A stretch of 64,000 bases of DNA, from contig PABA01000232.1 of NCBI GenBank assembly GCA_002699025.1, forward strand, positions 122,609 to 186,608. The letters are read 5' to 3'. The DNA comes from Sandaracinus sp. (GTDB lineage Bacteria > Myxococcota_A > Polyangia > Polyangiales > Houyiibacteriaceae). The stretch's first letter is position 1; every line of letters begins with the position of its first letter. Below are positions 54,065 to 64,000 of the stretch, one piece after another. The notes under the pieces were generated by a model. It had not been told where the DNA came from, did not search any database, and saw only the letters and a list, made by a program, of their open reading frames with translations. A program made the position numbers and the translations under genes.

Positions 54065-55696
54065 GTGAAGCTCGGGCGCAAGCTGGCTCGGCTCGGCTCC
54101 GCGGGCCCCGGGTCGCGGGCGCCGAGCGCCGCGCAGCCGGCCGAGCCCGAGGCGTGCCTGCGTGACGACGACGCCTCGAGCGCCGGCGCCCCGGGCGGTG
54201 ATGCACGCGGCGGCGACGTGCTCGGCGACGGCATGCTCGGCGGAGACGTGCTCGGCGGCCGTGCACCCCGCCCCGGCGGCCACTCATCCGGCGGAGATGT
54301 ACCCGGCGGCCACTCATCCGGCGGAGATGTACCCGGAGGCGACGTCCCCGAAGGAGCTCCGCGCGGCTGCCATGACGGCGGGGCCGGCGCACCGAGCGGG
54401 GCGCCCGGGATCGACCCGGCGCGGCGCGCGCGGATCCGGCGCCTCCAGCGGAGCCTCGACGCCCTCGTCTCGAAGGGGCGGAGCGAGATGCGGGCGCGGC
54501 CGAGCGGTCCTGCCGACGCCGGCGACGCGCTCGCGGCGGCGCTGAGGAGCAGCGCGCCCACCCCTCGCATCCCGCCGAGCGGCCGCTCGCTCCCAGGTGC
54601 CCGGGTGTCGACGCCCTACGGGCCCGTGCATCAGGTGGAGCACTGGCTCGAGCCCCACCACGCGCATGGCGTGGTGCCCGTGACCTCCGCGCTGGAGGCG
54701 GAGAGCCCGCTCGTCGCCTCGCTCGCCCTCGACCCGGCCTTCCGGGAGATCGACCTCTCGCGCGCGCTCTTCATCGACACGGAGACGACGGGCCTGAGCA
54801 CCGCCGCCGGCACGCTCGCCTTCCTCGTCGGCGTCGCCTTCTTCGAAGACGAGTCGCTCTGCGTGCAGCAGTACCTCTTGACCGAGCTCGGCCGCGAGGC
54901 GCCGATGCTCCAGCTCCTCGCCGAGCGCATCCGCGCCGCGAGCTGCGTCGTCAGCTACAACGGCAAGAGCTTCGACTGGCCGCTCTTGCGCGCGCGCTAC
55001 GTGATGAACCGGGTGGCCGCGCCGCCGCTCCCGCCGCACCTCGACCTGCTCCACTGCGCGCGCCGCGTGTTCAAGAAGCGCCTCGACTCGGTGCGCCTCG
55101 TCGACATGGAGCGCGAGCTCCTCGGCTTCGTGCGCGAGCACGACGTGAGCGGCGCGGAGATCCCGGGCATCTACCTGCACTTCGTGCGGAGCGGCGATCC
55201 GGGTCGGCTCGACGGCGTGGTCGAGCACAACGGGCACGACCTGATCGCCCTGGCGGCGATCCTCGGGGAGCTCGCGAAGCGCTTCCGCGACGTGCGCCGG
55301 GAAGACGACCCGCTCGACCACCTCGGCTACGCGAAGGTCGCCGAGCGGGCCGGAGACGCGGAGCGGGCGGCGCGCTTCGCCTCGGCGGCGGCCGCGGGCG
55401 GGGGCGACGAGGAGTGCACGCTCGAGGCGCTGCTGCTCGCGGCGCGGGTGGCGCGACGCTCCAAGGACGTGGAGGCCGAAGAGCGGGCTCTCCTCACGGC
55501 GCTCGGGACGCGGGCCGCGCCGCGCGTGCACCTCGAGCTCGCGAAGCTCTACGAGCACCGGCGGAAGGACCCGGTGCGCGCCCTGAGCCACGCGATGACC
55601 ACCTGCCCCGCCGAGGCCCTCGAGGAGCGCGAGCGCAGGCTGAAGCGCCTGGCGGGCCGCCTCGCGCGCCACAACGTCCGCAAGCGCCCCCGCTAG
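54065..55696 (+). CDS. mrfB: DEDD exonuclease with TPR region, MrfB (YprB) family
   Basis: The start is GTG 54065, 6 nt after GGAGG (54054-54058). The 543-residue protein has a long low-complexity N-terminus (residues about 15-115, Gly/Asp/Ser-rich with repeated GGHSSGGDVP units). The RNase H-like exonuclease follows (about 235-410) with FIDTETTGLS (DTE), SYNGKSFDWPLL (Asp), LDLLHCARR and EHNGHDLIAL (His-x3-Asp), a DEDDh set. The end is helical with TPR-like repeats. This order is that of Bacillus MrfB, except for the extended N-terminus. It lies 118 bp downstream of mrfA. Confidence 0.88.
   Translation: MKLGRKLARLGSAGPGSRAPSAAQPAEPEACLRDDDASSAGAPGGDARGGDVLGDGMLGGDVLGGRAPRPGGHSSGGDVPGGHSSGGDVPGGDVPEGAPRGCHDGGAGAPSGAPGIDPARRARIRRLQRSLDALVSKGRSEMRARPSGPADAGDALAAALRSSAPTPRIPPSGRSLPGARVSTPYGPVHQVEHWLEPHHAHGVVPVTSALEAESPLVASLALDPAFREIDLSRALFIDTETTGLSTAAGTLAFLVGVAFFEDESLCVQQYLLTELGREAPMLQLLAERIRAASCVVSYNGKSFDWPLLRARYVMNRVAAPPLPPHLDLLHCARRVFKKRLDSVRLVDMERELLGFVREHDVSGAEIPGIYLHFVRSGDPGRLDGVVEHNGHDLIALAAILGELAKRFRDVRREDDPLDHLGYAKVAERAGDAERAARFASAAAAGGGDEECTLEALLLAARVARRSKDVEAEERALLTALGTRAAPRVHLELAKLYEHRRKDPVRALSHAMTTCPAEALEERERRLKRLAGRLARHNVRKRPR
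54272..54331 (+). repeat. Two perfect 30-bp repeats inside mrfB
   Basis: The unit begins CCCGGCGGCCACTCATCCGG and occurs at 54272-54301 and 54302-54331 without mismatch. It encodes GGHSSGGDVP twice, and related degenerate units lie just upstream. The length is a multiple of three, so copy changes keep the frame. Confidence 0.85.
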
Positions 55697-55779
55697 CGTC
55701 CACCCTTCATCCCCTTCCGGTCCCCGAAGACCCCCGCGCGGAGCGAGACAAACGCGAGGACGAGGTGGTAGGCAGAGCC

Positions 55780-56829
55780 ATGGACGGGGGCCTTCTCATC
55801 GGCATGGTGGTCGCCTCGGGCGTCGGCGCGCTGGTCGCCTGGAAGGCCGGGGGCGAGGCAGAGCGCGGCGGGAAAGCGCGGCGCGCCGAGGCGCCGCAGG
55901 ACGTGGAGACCCGCGGCCGCTCCAGCGCGCCCCGCCGCCCCCGACGCGCCGCCCCGGAGGAGGACGAGACCGCCTTCGCCGAGCGGCTCCGGCAGCGCGT
56001 CGCCCGGCTCGGCGCCGGCCGCGAAGAGGACGTCGTGGACGGTCGCTGGAGCGTCGAGCTCTCGCCCCATCGGGTCACGGTGCGCGGCCTCTTCGAGCTC
56101 GGCGTGGGGCCGGTCTTCGAGCTCCGGCCCATGCGCGCGTTCCCGCTCTTCCAGGGGCGGGACGTGCCCGTCGGCGATCCGCGCTTCGACGCCGCCTTCC
56201 ACCTCCGCACCCGGAACGAGGACTGGCTGCGCCGGCTCCTCACGCCGAAGCGGAGAGCCGCGATCCTCCTGCTCGAGGAGGACGTCTCGATCGCAGGGGA
56301 CGGCGCCTTCGTGCACGTGACCCTGGAGGCGCCCATGGGCGCGCCCGACGACGACCTCGGGCCCGAGCTCCGCCGCGAGCGCGCGCTCGAGCTGGCGCGC
56401 GGGCTGGCCTCGAGCGACGCGCAGAGCGCGCAGCGCCTCTGTGAGCGCGCGGGGGCCCGCTGGGAGTCGAGCCGGGGCACGCACTGGGCGGCGCGCACGC
56501 CGGCGCGGGCGCTCTTCGACGCGGGCGGCGGTCGCGTCGAGACGCGCTGGCTCTCGAGCGAGCCGGCGCCGCGGTTCGTCCTGACCTCGCCGGACGATCT
56601 GGCCCTCCTGCGCGCCCGCGTGCGCACGGGGACGCGCGAACGGATCCCCCCGATCCTCTCGCCCCACGCCACGCTGCTGAACGCCACGCCGCCTGGGCTG
56701 CTGGTGCTGAACGGCGAGGAGGTGCGGCTGACCCTCGACGCCGAGCCCTCTCCCCCGGAGCTCGCGGCGGCCGCGCGGCTCGTCGCCACGCTCAGCTCGC
56801 CCCGGGTCCACGGCGGCGCGTTCCGCTGA
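55780..56829 (+). CDS. Single-pass membrane protein of unknown function
   Basis: The 349-residue protein starts at ATG 55780. The first 20 residues are hydrophobic (LLIGMVVASGVGALVAW), then there is an Arg/Pro-rich spacer to residue about 70. The rest (about 75-345) is mixed alpha/beta with a repeated pattern around WSVELSPHRVTVRGLFELGV and VHVTLEAPMG; no known catalytic or binding motif stands out. It lies 83 bp after mrfB on the same strand, but a link with repair is not evident. It converges with dusB. Confidence 0.65.
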   Translation: MDGGLLIGMVVASGVGALVAWKAGGEAERGGKARRAEAPQDVETRGRSSAPRRPRRAAPEEDETAFAERLRQRVARLGAGREEDVVDGRWSVELSPHRVTVRGLFELGVGPVFELRPMRAFPLFQGRDVPVGDPRFDAAFHLRTRNEDWLRRLLTPKRRAAILLLEEDVSIAGDGAFVHVTLEAPMGAPDDDLGPELRRERALELARGLASSDAQSAQRLCERAGARWESSRGTHWAARTPARALFDAGGGRVETRWLSSEPAPRFVLTSPDDLALLRARVRTGTRERIPPILSPHATLLNATPPGLLVLNGEEVRLTLDAEPSPPELAAAARLVATLSSPRVHGGAFR

Positions 56830-56876
56830 GGCCAGCCCCACGGGTGAGCGGCACGCGGCGTCGAGCCCCTGGCCGC

Positions 56877-58061
56877 TCAGCCGCCCGAGTGCATGTCGGC
56901 TGCCGCGGCGACCGGCGGCGTCGCGTTCGTGAGCCGGTCCTCGAGGAAGCCCTGCGGGAGCGAGACCTTCTGCGTGCCCGCCGTCTTCCCGCGGGCGACG
57001 CGCATGGCGGTCGGCGGGAAGGGCTCGTTCGGGTCGTGGTCCCGGTAGCCCGCCTCGAGCTCCGCGAGCGTGCGCACGCGCATCAGCCGCTGGCGCATCT
57101 TCGCGCTGCCGCGGAAGCCCTTCGTGTACCAGGTGCTGAAGCGGCGGAAGGCGCGCATGGCGTGCTCCTCGCCCATCCAGGCGCTGAGCCGGCGCGCGTG
57201 CTCGAGGGCGATCTCCGCGACCTCGCCGAAGCGCGGCGGGTCCTGGGGCTCCCGCCCCTCGAAGACGTCGGCGAGGTCGCGGAAGAGCCAGGGGCGTCCG
57301 AGGCAGCCGCGGCCGACGACCACGCCATCGCAGCCCGTCTGGCGCATCATGCGGAGCGCGTCCCAGGCCTCCCAGATGTCGCCGTTCCCGAGCACCGGGA
57401 TGGTCTTCACGATCGACTTGAGGTGCGCGATGGCCTCCCAGCGCGCCTCGCCGTCGTAGAGCTGGGCCGCCGTCCGCGCGTGGAGGGCCACCGCCGCGCA
57501 GCCCTCGTCCTCACCGATGCGCCCCGCGTCCTCGTAGGTGAGGAGCGAGTCGTCGATCCCCATGCGGAACTTGATCGTGACCGGCACGTCCTCGGCGTTC
57601 GTCACGGCCGCGCGCACGATGTCCCGGAGCAGGAGCGGCCGCGCGGGGATGGCCGAGCCGCCCCCCTTCGAGGTCACCTTCCGCACCGGGCAGCCGAAGT
57701 TCATGTCGATGTGGTCGACGTGCCCCTCGCCCACGAGCCGCTTCACGGCCTCGCCCACGTAGTGCGGATCCACGCCGTAGAGCTGGAGGCTCCGCGGCGA
57801 CTCCTCGGGGCCGAAGTCCGCGAGCTTGAGGGTCTTGGCGCGGCCCTCGACGAGTGGGCGCGCCGTGATCATCTCGCTCACGTAGAGCCCGGCGCCCTGC
57901 TCGCGGCAGATGCTGCGGAAGGGCCAGTTGGTCACGCCGGCCATGGGCGCGAGCACGACCGGCGGCCAGACCTCGAGCGGCCCGATGGAGACCGGCTCGA
58001 GCTCGCCCGGCTCCGCCACCGGGACGTCCCGGTTCATCTCGCCCTTGTAGATCGCCTGCAC
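56877..58061 (-). CDS. dusB: tRNA-dihydrouridine synthase
   Basis: The 394-residue flavoenzyme reduces uridines in tRNA. It begins with LAPMAGVTNWPFR (FMN-binding loop) and SEMITARP. MNFGCPVRKV contains the catalytic Cys region, followed by VTIKFRMG, VALHARTAAQLYDGEA and VLGNGDIWEAWDAL, then GVVVGRGCLGRPWLF. The start is GTG 58061 because GGAGG lies 8 nt upstream, against a weak context at ATG 58037. The C-terminal segment is slightly long and ends in AAAADMHSGG. The DusB type is favoured by motif set and length. Confidence 0.92.
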   Translation of the reverse strand: MQAIYKGEMNRDVPVAEPGELEPVSIGPLEVWPPVVLAPMAGVTNWPFRSICREQGAGLYVSEMITARPLVEGRAKTLKLADFGPEESPRSLQLYGVDPHYVGEAVKRLVGEGHVDHIDMNFGCPVRKVTSKGGGSAIPARPLLLRDIVRAAVTNAEDVPVTIKFRMGIDDSLLTYEDAGRIGEDEGCAAVALHARTAAQLYDGEARWEAIAHLKSIVKTIPVLGNGDIWEAWDALRMMRQTGCDGVVVGRGCLGRPWLFRDLADVFEGREPQDPPRFGEVAEIALEHARRLSAWMGEEHAMRAFRRFSTWYTKGFRGSAKMRQRLMRVRTLAELEAGYRDHDPNEPFPPTAMRVARGKTAGTQKVSLPQGFLEDRLTNATPPVAAAADMHSGG

Positions 58062-58069
58062 GTCGTCGT

Positions 58070-58074
58070 CCTCC
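58070..58074 (-). promoter_or_regulatory. Ribosome binding site of dusB
   Basis: GGAGG on the minus strand, 8 nt before GTG 58061, favours that start over the ATG eight codons later. Confidence 0.7.
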
Positions 58075-58207
58075 GCGCGCCGCGGGTCGAACGATGTAGC
58101 GCGCGCCGCGCCCCGCCGCCACGGGAGGCGCTCCCTTCGCGGGGCCGGACCTCGGTCGGCCGCCCCGCCTTCCCTCCTCCAGAGCGAGCCCATGGCTGCC
58201 TCGGCCC

Positions 58208-58300
58208 CGACGAAGGGAGGCCCGCGAAGGCAGGCCCGCGAAGGCAGGCCCGCGAAGGCAGGCCCGCGAAGGCAGGCCCGCGAAGGCAGGCCCGCGGCGG
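58208..58300. repeat. 15-bp tandem repeat, about five to six copies
   Basis: The unit CGCGAAGGCAGGCCC starts at 58223, 58238, 58253, 58268 and 58283, with partial copies at both ends. It is nearly perfect, which suggests a recent or active minisatellite. It lies between dusB and the small gene at 58306. Confidence 0.92.
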
Positions 58301-58305
58301 CCTCC

Positions 58306-58653
58306 TCAGGCGGCGAAGCGGACGTGGGCGCGGAGGGCGTTGGCGGCGCGACAGAGGGCGCGGTCGCGGAGCGCGGGGGGCTGGCCGAGGACGAAGGCGT
58401 CGACGCGGGCGAGGAGCGGCGCGGCGTCGGCGGGGGCGAGGCGGCCCCGCTCGACGTCGTCGAGGGTCTCGAGGAGGCGTCGGCAGAGGCCGTTGGCGAC
58501 GAGGCGCCGGGCGTCGGGCAGGACCTGCGCCCGACGGTGCGGGTGGAGCCGGCGGCGACGCGCGGGGGGCGGCACGGTCGGGCGCTCGGAGGAGCGCGGG
58601 CAGGTGGGGCGCGGGGAGGAGAGACGGGTCGCGAGGGTCGGGCTTTCGTTCAT
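58306..58653 (-). CDS. Small Arg-rich protein of unknown function (uncertain)
   Basis: The 115-residue frame starts at ATG 58653. The first 50 residues are basic and Pro-rich. The second half looks helical (RRLVANGLCRRLLETLDDVE; LLARVDAFVLGQPPALRDRA) and acidic enough to fold. No family is recognised and the ribosome site is weak, so this may be a chance frame. It diverges from the thermonuclease gene and ends next to a minisatellite. Confidence 0.4.
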   Translation of the reverse strand: MNESPTLATRLSSPRPTCPRSSERPTVPPPARRRRLHPHRRAQVLPDARRLVANGLCRRLLETLDDVERGRLAPADAAPLLARVDAFVLGQPPALRDRALCRAANALRAHVRFAA

Positions 58654-58825
58654 GGCGGTCGGGCTCCGAGGCTCCGGGAGAGACGGCGCTTCATCGGCGA
58701 CCGCCCCGCGCGGTTGCGCGGCCTCCTGGAACCGGACGCTCGAAGCCGGGCGCTCGAAGCCGGGCGCTCGGAACCTCGGAGCCGGGCACCTGGAACCGGC
58801 CGCCCGCCGGGGGCACCCTCCCCTC

Positions 58826-59431
58826 GTGCGCCCTCGGCTGCTGCTCGCCTTCCCCCTCACCCTCTTCGCCGCCTGCACGGACGCCGGCGCGCCCGAGCCC
58901 ACCCGTGGCACATCGGAACCGGCTCCCGCGGCGTCGGCGGTCGAGCCCCCAGCCCCGCCGTCCTCGGCGCCCTCGCCAACGCCGAGGCTCCCGGCGGGCA
59001 TCGACGCCGAGGTGCTCCGGGTCACGGACGGGGACACCATCCGCGTCCGCCTCCGCCCGGCCGACGCGCGCGCGCTCGGGACCGAGGACGGCCGGGTCGA
59101 GCGCGTCCGCTACATCGGCATGAACACGCCCGAGACGCGGCACTCGCCGCGGGGCCCGGAGCCCTTCGGCGAGGCCGCGACGGAAGCGAACCGGCGCCTC
59201 GTCAAGGACCAGACGGTCCGGCTCGTGCCGGGGGTCGACGAGCGCGACCGCTACGGCCGCCTCCTCGCCGACGTCTACCTCCCGGACGGCACCTTCGTGA
59301 ACGCCAAGCTGGTCGAGGACGGCTTCGCGCGCGTCATGACCGTCCCGCCGAACGTGCGCCACGCCGACCGGCTCCGCGCCCTCGAGCGCGAGGCCCGCGA
59401 GGCCGGCCGCGGGCTCTGGGGAGCGCGCTGA
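58826..59431 (+). CDS. Thermonuclease-type lipoprotein (SNase family)
   Basis: The 201-residue protein starts at GTG 58826. The signal ends LTLFAAC, so it is lipidated, and a Pro/Ala/Ser linker runs to residue about 60. The SNase domain follows with DGDTIRVR (metal ligand Asp), VRYIGMNTPETRH (catalytic Arg and Glu), RDRYGRLLADVY (second catalytic Arg) and the C-terminal GLWG. All key residues of staphylococcal nuclease have counterparts. It should cut DNA or RNA outside the inner membrane, for nutrient or extracellular DNA use. Confidence 0.9.
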   Translation: MRPRLLLAFPLTLFAACTDAGAPEPTRGTSEPAPAASAVEPPAPPSSAPSPTPRLPAGIDAEVLRVTDGDTIRVRLRPADARALGTEDGRVERVRYIGMNTPETRHSPRGPEPFGEAATEANRRLVKDQTVRLVPGVDERDRYGRLLADVYLPDGTFVNAKLVEDGFARVMTVPPNVRHADRLRALEREAREAGRGLWGAR

Positions 59432-59651
59432 CGCCGCCGCGCCCTGCAGCCCGCACCATCGGCGCCGCCGCCGCCATCGCCGAGCCCGCAGCGCGCCATC
59501 GGCGCCGCCACCGCCATCGCGATCGCCGCGCCCGCCTCCGACGCGAGCCCGGCGCCCGGAACGGGCCGCGCTCCCGCGTCCGCCGCGGAGCCGAACCACG
59601 GGTGCGCCGCGCGATCGGGGGCGTACGGACGGCCGATGGGCGCCGCGCCGC

Positions 59652-62228
<2,577 letters not shown>

Positions 62229-62572
62229 GCGCGTCCTCCAAGGTGGGCCCGGTCGGCGAGAGGGACGCCGCCGTCGACCCACCGCATCGGGACTACCGGG
62301 ACGGGCCCGCGCCCACCAAGTTTTCGGCGCCAGCGGCAGGCTTCGGGGCGCTCCGGCGGAGCTGCGCGCAGCGGTCGCGCGTCGCCCCGGGAGCGCGCGC
62401 CGGCGGCCGGAACGCGCGTCGAGCCCGAAAATCCCGAGGCGCCGATGAATGCGAAGCGGGGCCGCGGCGTCGCATCGGGCCACGTGGTGGCGGCGGCGCG
62501 CGGGTGCACGGCCCGGGTCCCATCTGATACGGTGCCCCCCGCCTGTCGGACGTGTGGACGGGGAAGGTGGAG
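62229..62572. other. Divergent promoter region, nothing else seen
   Basis: This 344-bp gap separates the Clp ATPase (leftward) from the small exported protein (rightward). The only visible signal is the ribosome site AAGGTGGAG just before 62573. I see no gene, repeat or clear -35/-10 pair. Confidence 0.5.
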
Positions 62573-63118
62573 ATGAAGAGAGCTCGCAAGGTGGGAATCG
62601 TCGTGGCGGCCGCGCTCGCGCTGGTGGCCGGAGTCGTGATCGTGGAGGGCGCGCCAGCGGAGGCGCAGCGGATCCGCGCGCGGGTCTTCCTCACGCAGGC
62701 CCGCATCCCGCGGACCCTCACGGAGCGGGGCCTCATCCGCTTCGCCCGGTCCCACAACGCGCGGCGCCTCCGCGAGACCACGAGCCAGCCGATCCCCGAG
62801 CGGGAGTGGCGCGCGAACATGGTCACGAGCTTCAACCGCCCGCCCGGTGACCTCGAGTTCCAGGTGCTCTTCTATCACCTCGAAGGCGGCCGGAACGCGC
62901 GCTTCATCAGCCCGCCGCTCAGCACCTTCGTCAACAACCGCGACGAGAAGACCTTCGTGCAGCGGCTGCGCCTCGATCGGGAGCAGTTCGAGCCGAACGA
63001 GCGCTACGAGCTCCGGGTCGTCGTGCGACGCCAGGAGGTCGGCCGCACGCGCTTCGACCTGATCGGCGAAGAGGTGCGCCGCTCGGGCGAGGTCAGCTTC
63101 GGCTCGGACGAGACCTGA
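62573..63118 (+). CDS. Exported protein of unknown function
   Basis: The 181-residue protein starts at ATG 62573 with AAGGTGGAG directly upstream. A signal peptide (cleavage after AEAQR) precedes a mostly beta pattern: IRARVFLTQARIPRTL, LEFQVLFYHLEGG, TFVQRLRLDREQFEPNERYEL and VVVRRQEVGRTRFDL. The alternating strands suggest an immunoglobulin- or lipocalin-like fold in the periplasm. No catalytic motif is found. It is followed after 39 bp by holA, perhaps as a shared transcript. Confidence 0.7.
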   Translation: MKRARKVGIVVAAALALVAGVVIVEGAPAEAQRIRARVFLTQARIPRTLTERGLIRFARSHNARRLRETTSQPIPEREWRANMVTSFNRPPGDLEFQVLFYHLEGGRNARFISPPLSTFVNNRDEKTFVQRLRLDREQFEPNERYELRVVVRRQEVGRTRFDLIGEEVRRSGEVSFGSDET

Positions 63119-63157
63119 GCAAGCGAGACCTGAGCGAGCGAGAGCGGAGAACGGATC

Positions 63158-64000
63158 ATGGCGGACGTGAAGGTCGCCATCGAGGAAGGCCGGTCGGGCA
63201 AGCCCCGCCCGGCCTACCTCTTGGTGGGGTCGGAGACGCTGCTCGTGGAGCGCGCGATCACGGCCCTGCGCCGCGCGACCGTCGGCCCGGGCGGGGTGCC
63301 CGGCTTCAACGAGGATCTCTTCCACGGCGGGAGCGGCCTCGAGGGCTCGACCGTGGTCGCCGCGGCGACGACGCTGCCGATGATGGCCGACACGCGCTTC
63401 GTGCTCCTGCGCCGCGTGGACCAGGTGCGGGCGGCGGGGCAGGCGGAGCTCGCGGCCTACCTGGCCAAGCCGAGCCCCTCGACCTGCCTGGTGATGACGG
63501 CGGAGAAGATCGCCGGGAACACCAAGCTCGGCCGAGCCGCCAAGAAGCACGGCGTCCGCTTCGACGCCAAGCCGCTCAAGGGCGGAGCGCTCCGCGGGTT
63601 CATCGTCGACGAGGCCAAGGGCCGGGGCCACCCGCTGGCGCAGGAGGCGGCGCAGGCGCTCCTGGACGCGCTGGGAGACGACCTCGCGGCCATCGACGAC
63701 GCCCTGGAGCGGCTCTCGCTCTACGTGGGCGCCGGCCAGCGCATCGACCTCGAGGCCGTGGAGGCCTGCGTCACGCGGGTGCGCGTCGACTCGATCTGGG
63801 CGCTGGTCGACGCCGTGAGCCTCCGGGACGCGCGCAAGGCGAGCGCCGCGGCGAGCTCGCTGCTCGCCGATCGGCAGGCGCCGCTGCGCATCCTGGCGAT
63901 GGTGGCGCGCCAGCTCCGCATGGTCGCGCGCATGCGCGAGGCCCTCGCCTCGGGCGCGCGCGGCGAGGCCGCCGCCCGGCAGGCCGGGGCGCCCCCCTTC
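63158..64000 (+). CDS. holA: DNA polymerase III subunit delta (C-terminus beyond window)
   Basis: The frame starts at ATG 63158 and is open to the end of the window (281 codons of a usual 330-350). The N-terminus has PAYLLVGSETLLVERAI, the HolA clamp-loader start. Next come STVVAAATTLPMMADTRFVLLRR, a family-typical helix-strand, TCLVMTAEKIAGNTKLGR, and the helical region GDDLAAIDDALERLSLYVG. A later domain carries SIWALVDAVSLRDARKA and ILAMVARQLRM. Delta opens the sliding clamp as part of the clamp loader. It is cut off at the right edge. Confidence 0.92.
   Translation, partial: MADVKVAIEEGRSGKPRPAYLLVGSETLLVERAITALRRATVGPGGVPGFNEDLFHGGSGLEGSTVVAAATTLPMMADTRFVLLRRVDQVRAAGQAELAAYLAKPSPSTCLVMTAEKIAGNTKLGRAAKKHGVRFDAKPLKGGALRGFIVDEAKGRGHPLAQEAAQALLDALGDDLAAIDDALERLSLYVGAGQRIDLEAVEACVTRVRVDSIWALVDAVSLRDARKASAAASSLLADRQAPLRILAMVARQLRMVARMREALASGARGEAAARQAGAPPF

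Overview
The window reads as a chromosomal stretch from a very GC-rich delta-proteobacterial-type predator/soil bacterium, most likely Myxococcota (Polyangia, Sandaracinaceae-like). The clues are Myxococcus-type Cys-rich repeats, a MYXO-CTERM-like tail, many 'CGDDD...DAG' lipoproteins, Ser/Thr kinases with PEGA domains, an MglA-family GTPase, FHA and PocR sigma54-type regulators, and a MurE with the DNPR motif of meso-diaminopimelate users. I see no tRNA, rRNA, insertion sequence, prophage or CRISPR array.

Layout. 1-15 kb: envelope and surface proteins (partial Cys-rich repeat protein, a 1070-residue lipoprotein with two papain-like domains, a beta-barrel protein, a haem-motif lipoprotein, two alpha/beta hydrolases, a voltage-sensor ion channel, a PocR-sigma54 regulator, an RCC1 lipoprotein). 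15-27 kb: a phospho-signalling island. It holds two PEGA-type Ser/Thr kinases, each divergent from an exported protein with the same architecture, and between them a degenerate FHA/AAA+ regulator, a phosphodiester glycosidase-like exported protein, a HAD phosphatase and a site-2 metalloprotease.

26.8-47.3 kb: the division and cell wall (dcw) cluster, read leftward on the minus strand. mraZ-rsmH-ftsL-ftsI-murE-murF-mraY-murD-ftsW-murG is one tight operon whose junctions are 1-4 nt overlaps, apart from one 4-nt gap. A clear promoter and 10-bp-spaced MraZ-type boxes precede mraZ. After murG, about 5.7 kb of lipoprotein and VOC genes intervene and end in a strong T-tract terminator. ftsQ-murC follows in that non-standard order. 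murB, ddl, ftsA and ftsZ are absent from the window. FtsL carries a histone-H1-like AAKKG repeat tail.

47.7-64 kb (mostly plus strand): a small membrane protein, an MglA-family GTPase translationally coupled to a histidine kinase, a thiL homologue with an altered motif, and the mrfA-mrfB helicase/exonuclease pair known in Bacillus for mitomycin-lesion repair. Then come dusB, a thermonuclease lipoprotein, a two-AAA Clp ATPase with a long Pro/Arg linker, and the start of holA. Short tandem repeats of 15 or 30 bp recur between genes (11.4, 51.3, 58.2 kb) and inside genes (ftsL, mrfB).

All functions are inferred from reading translated sequence and motifs; no database search was run.
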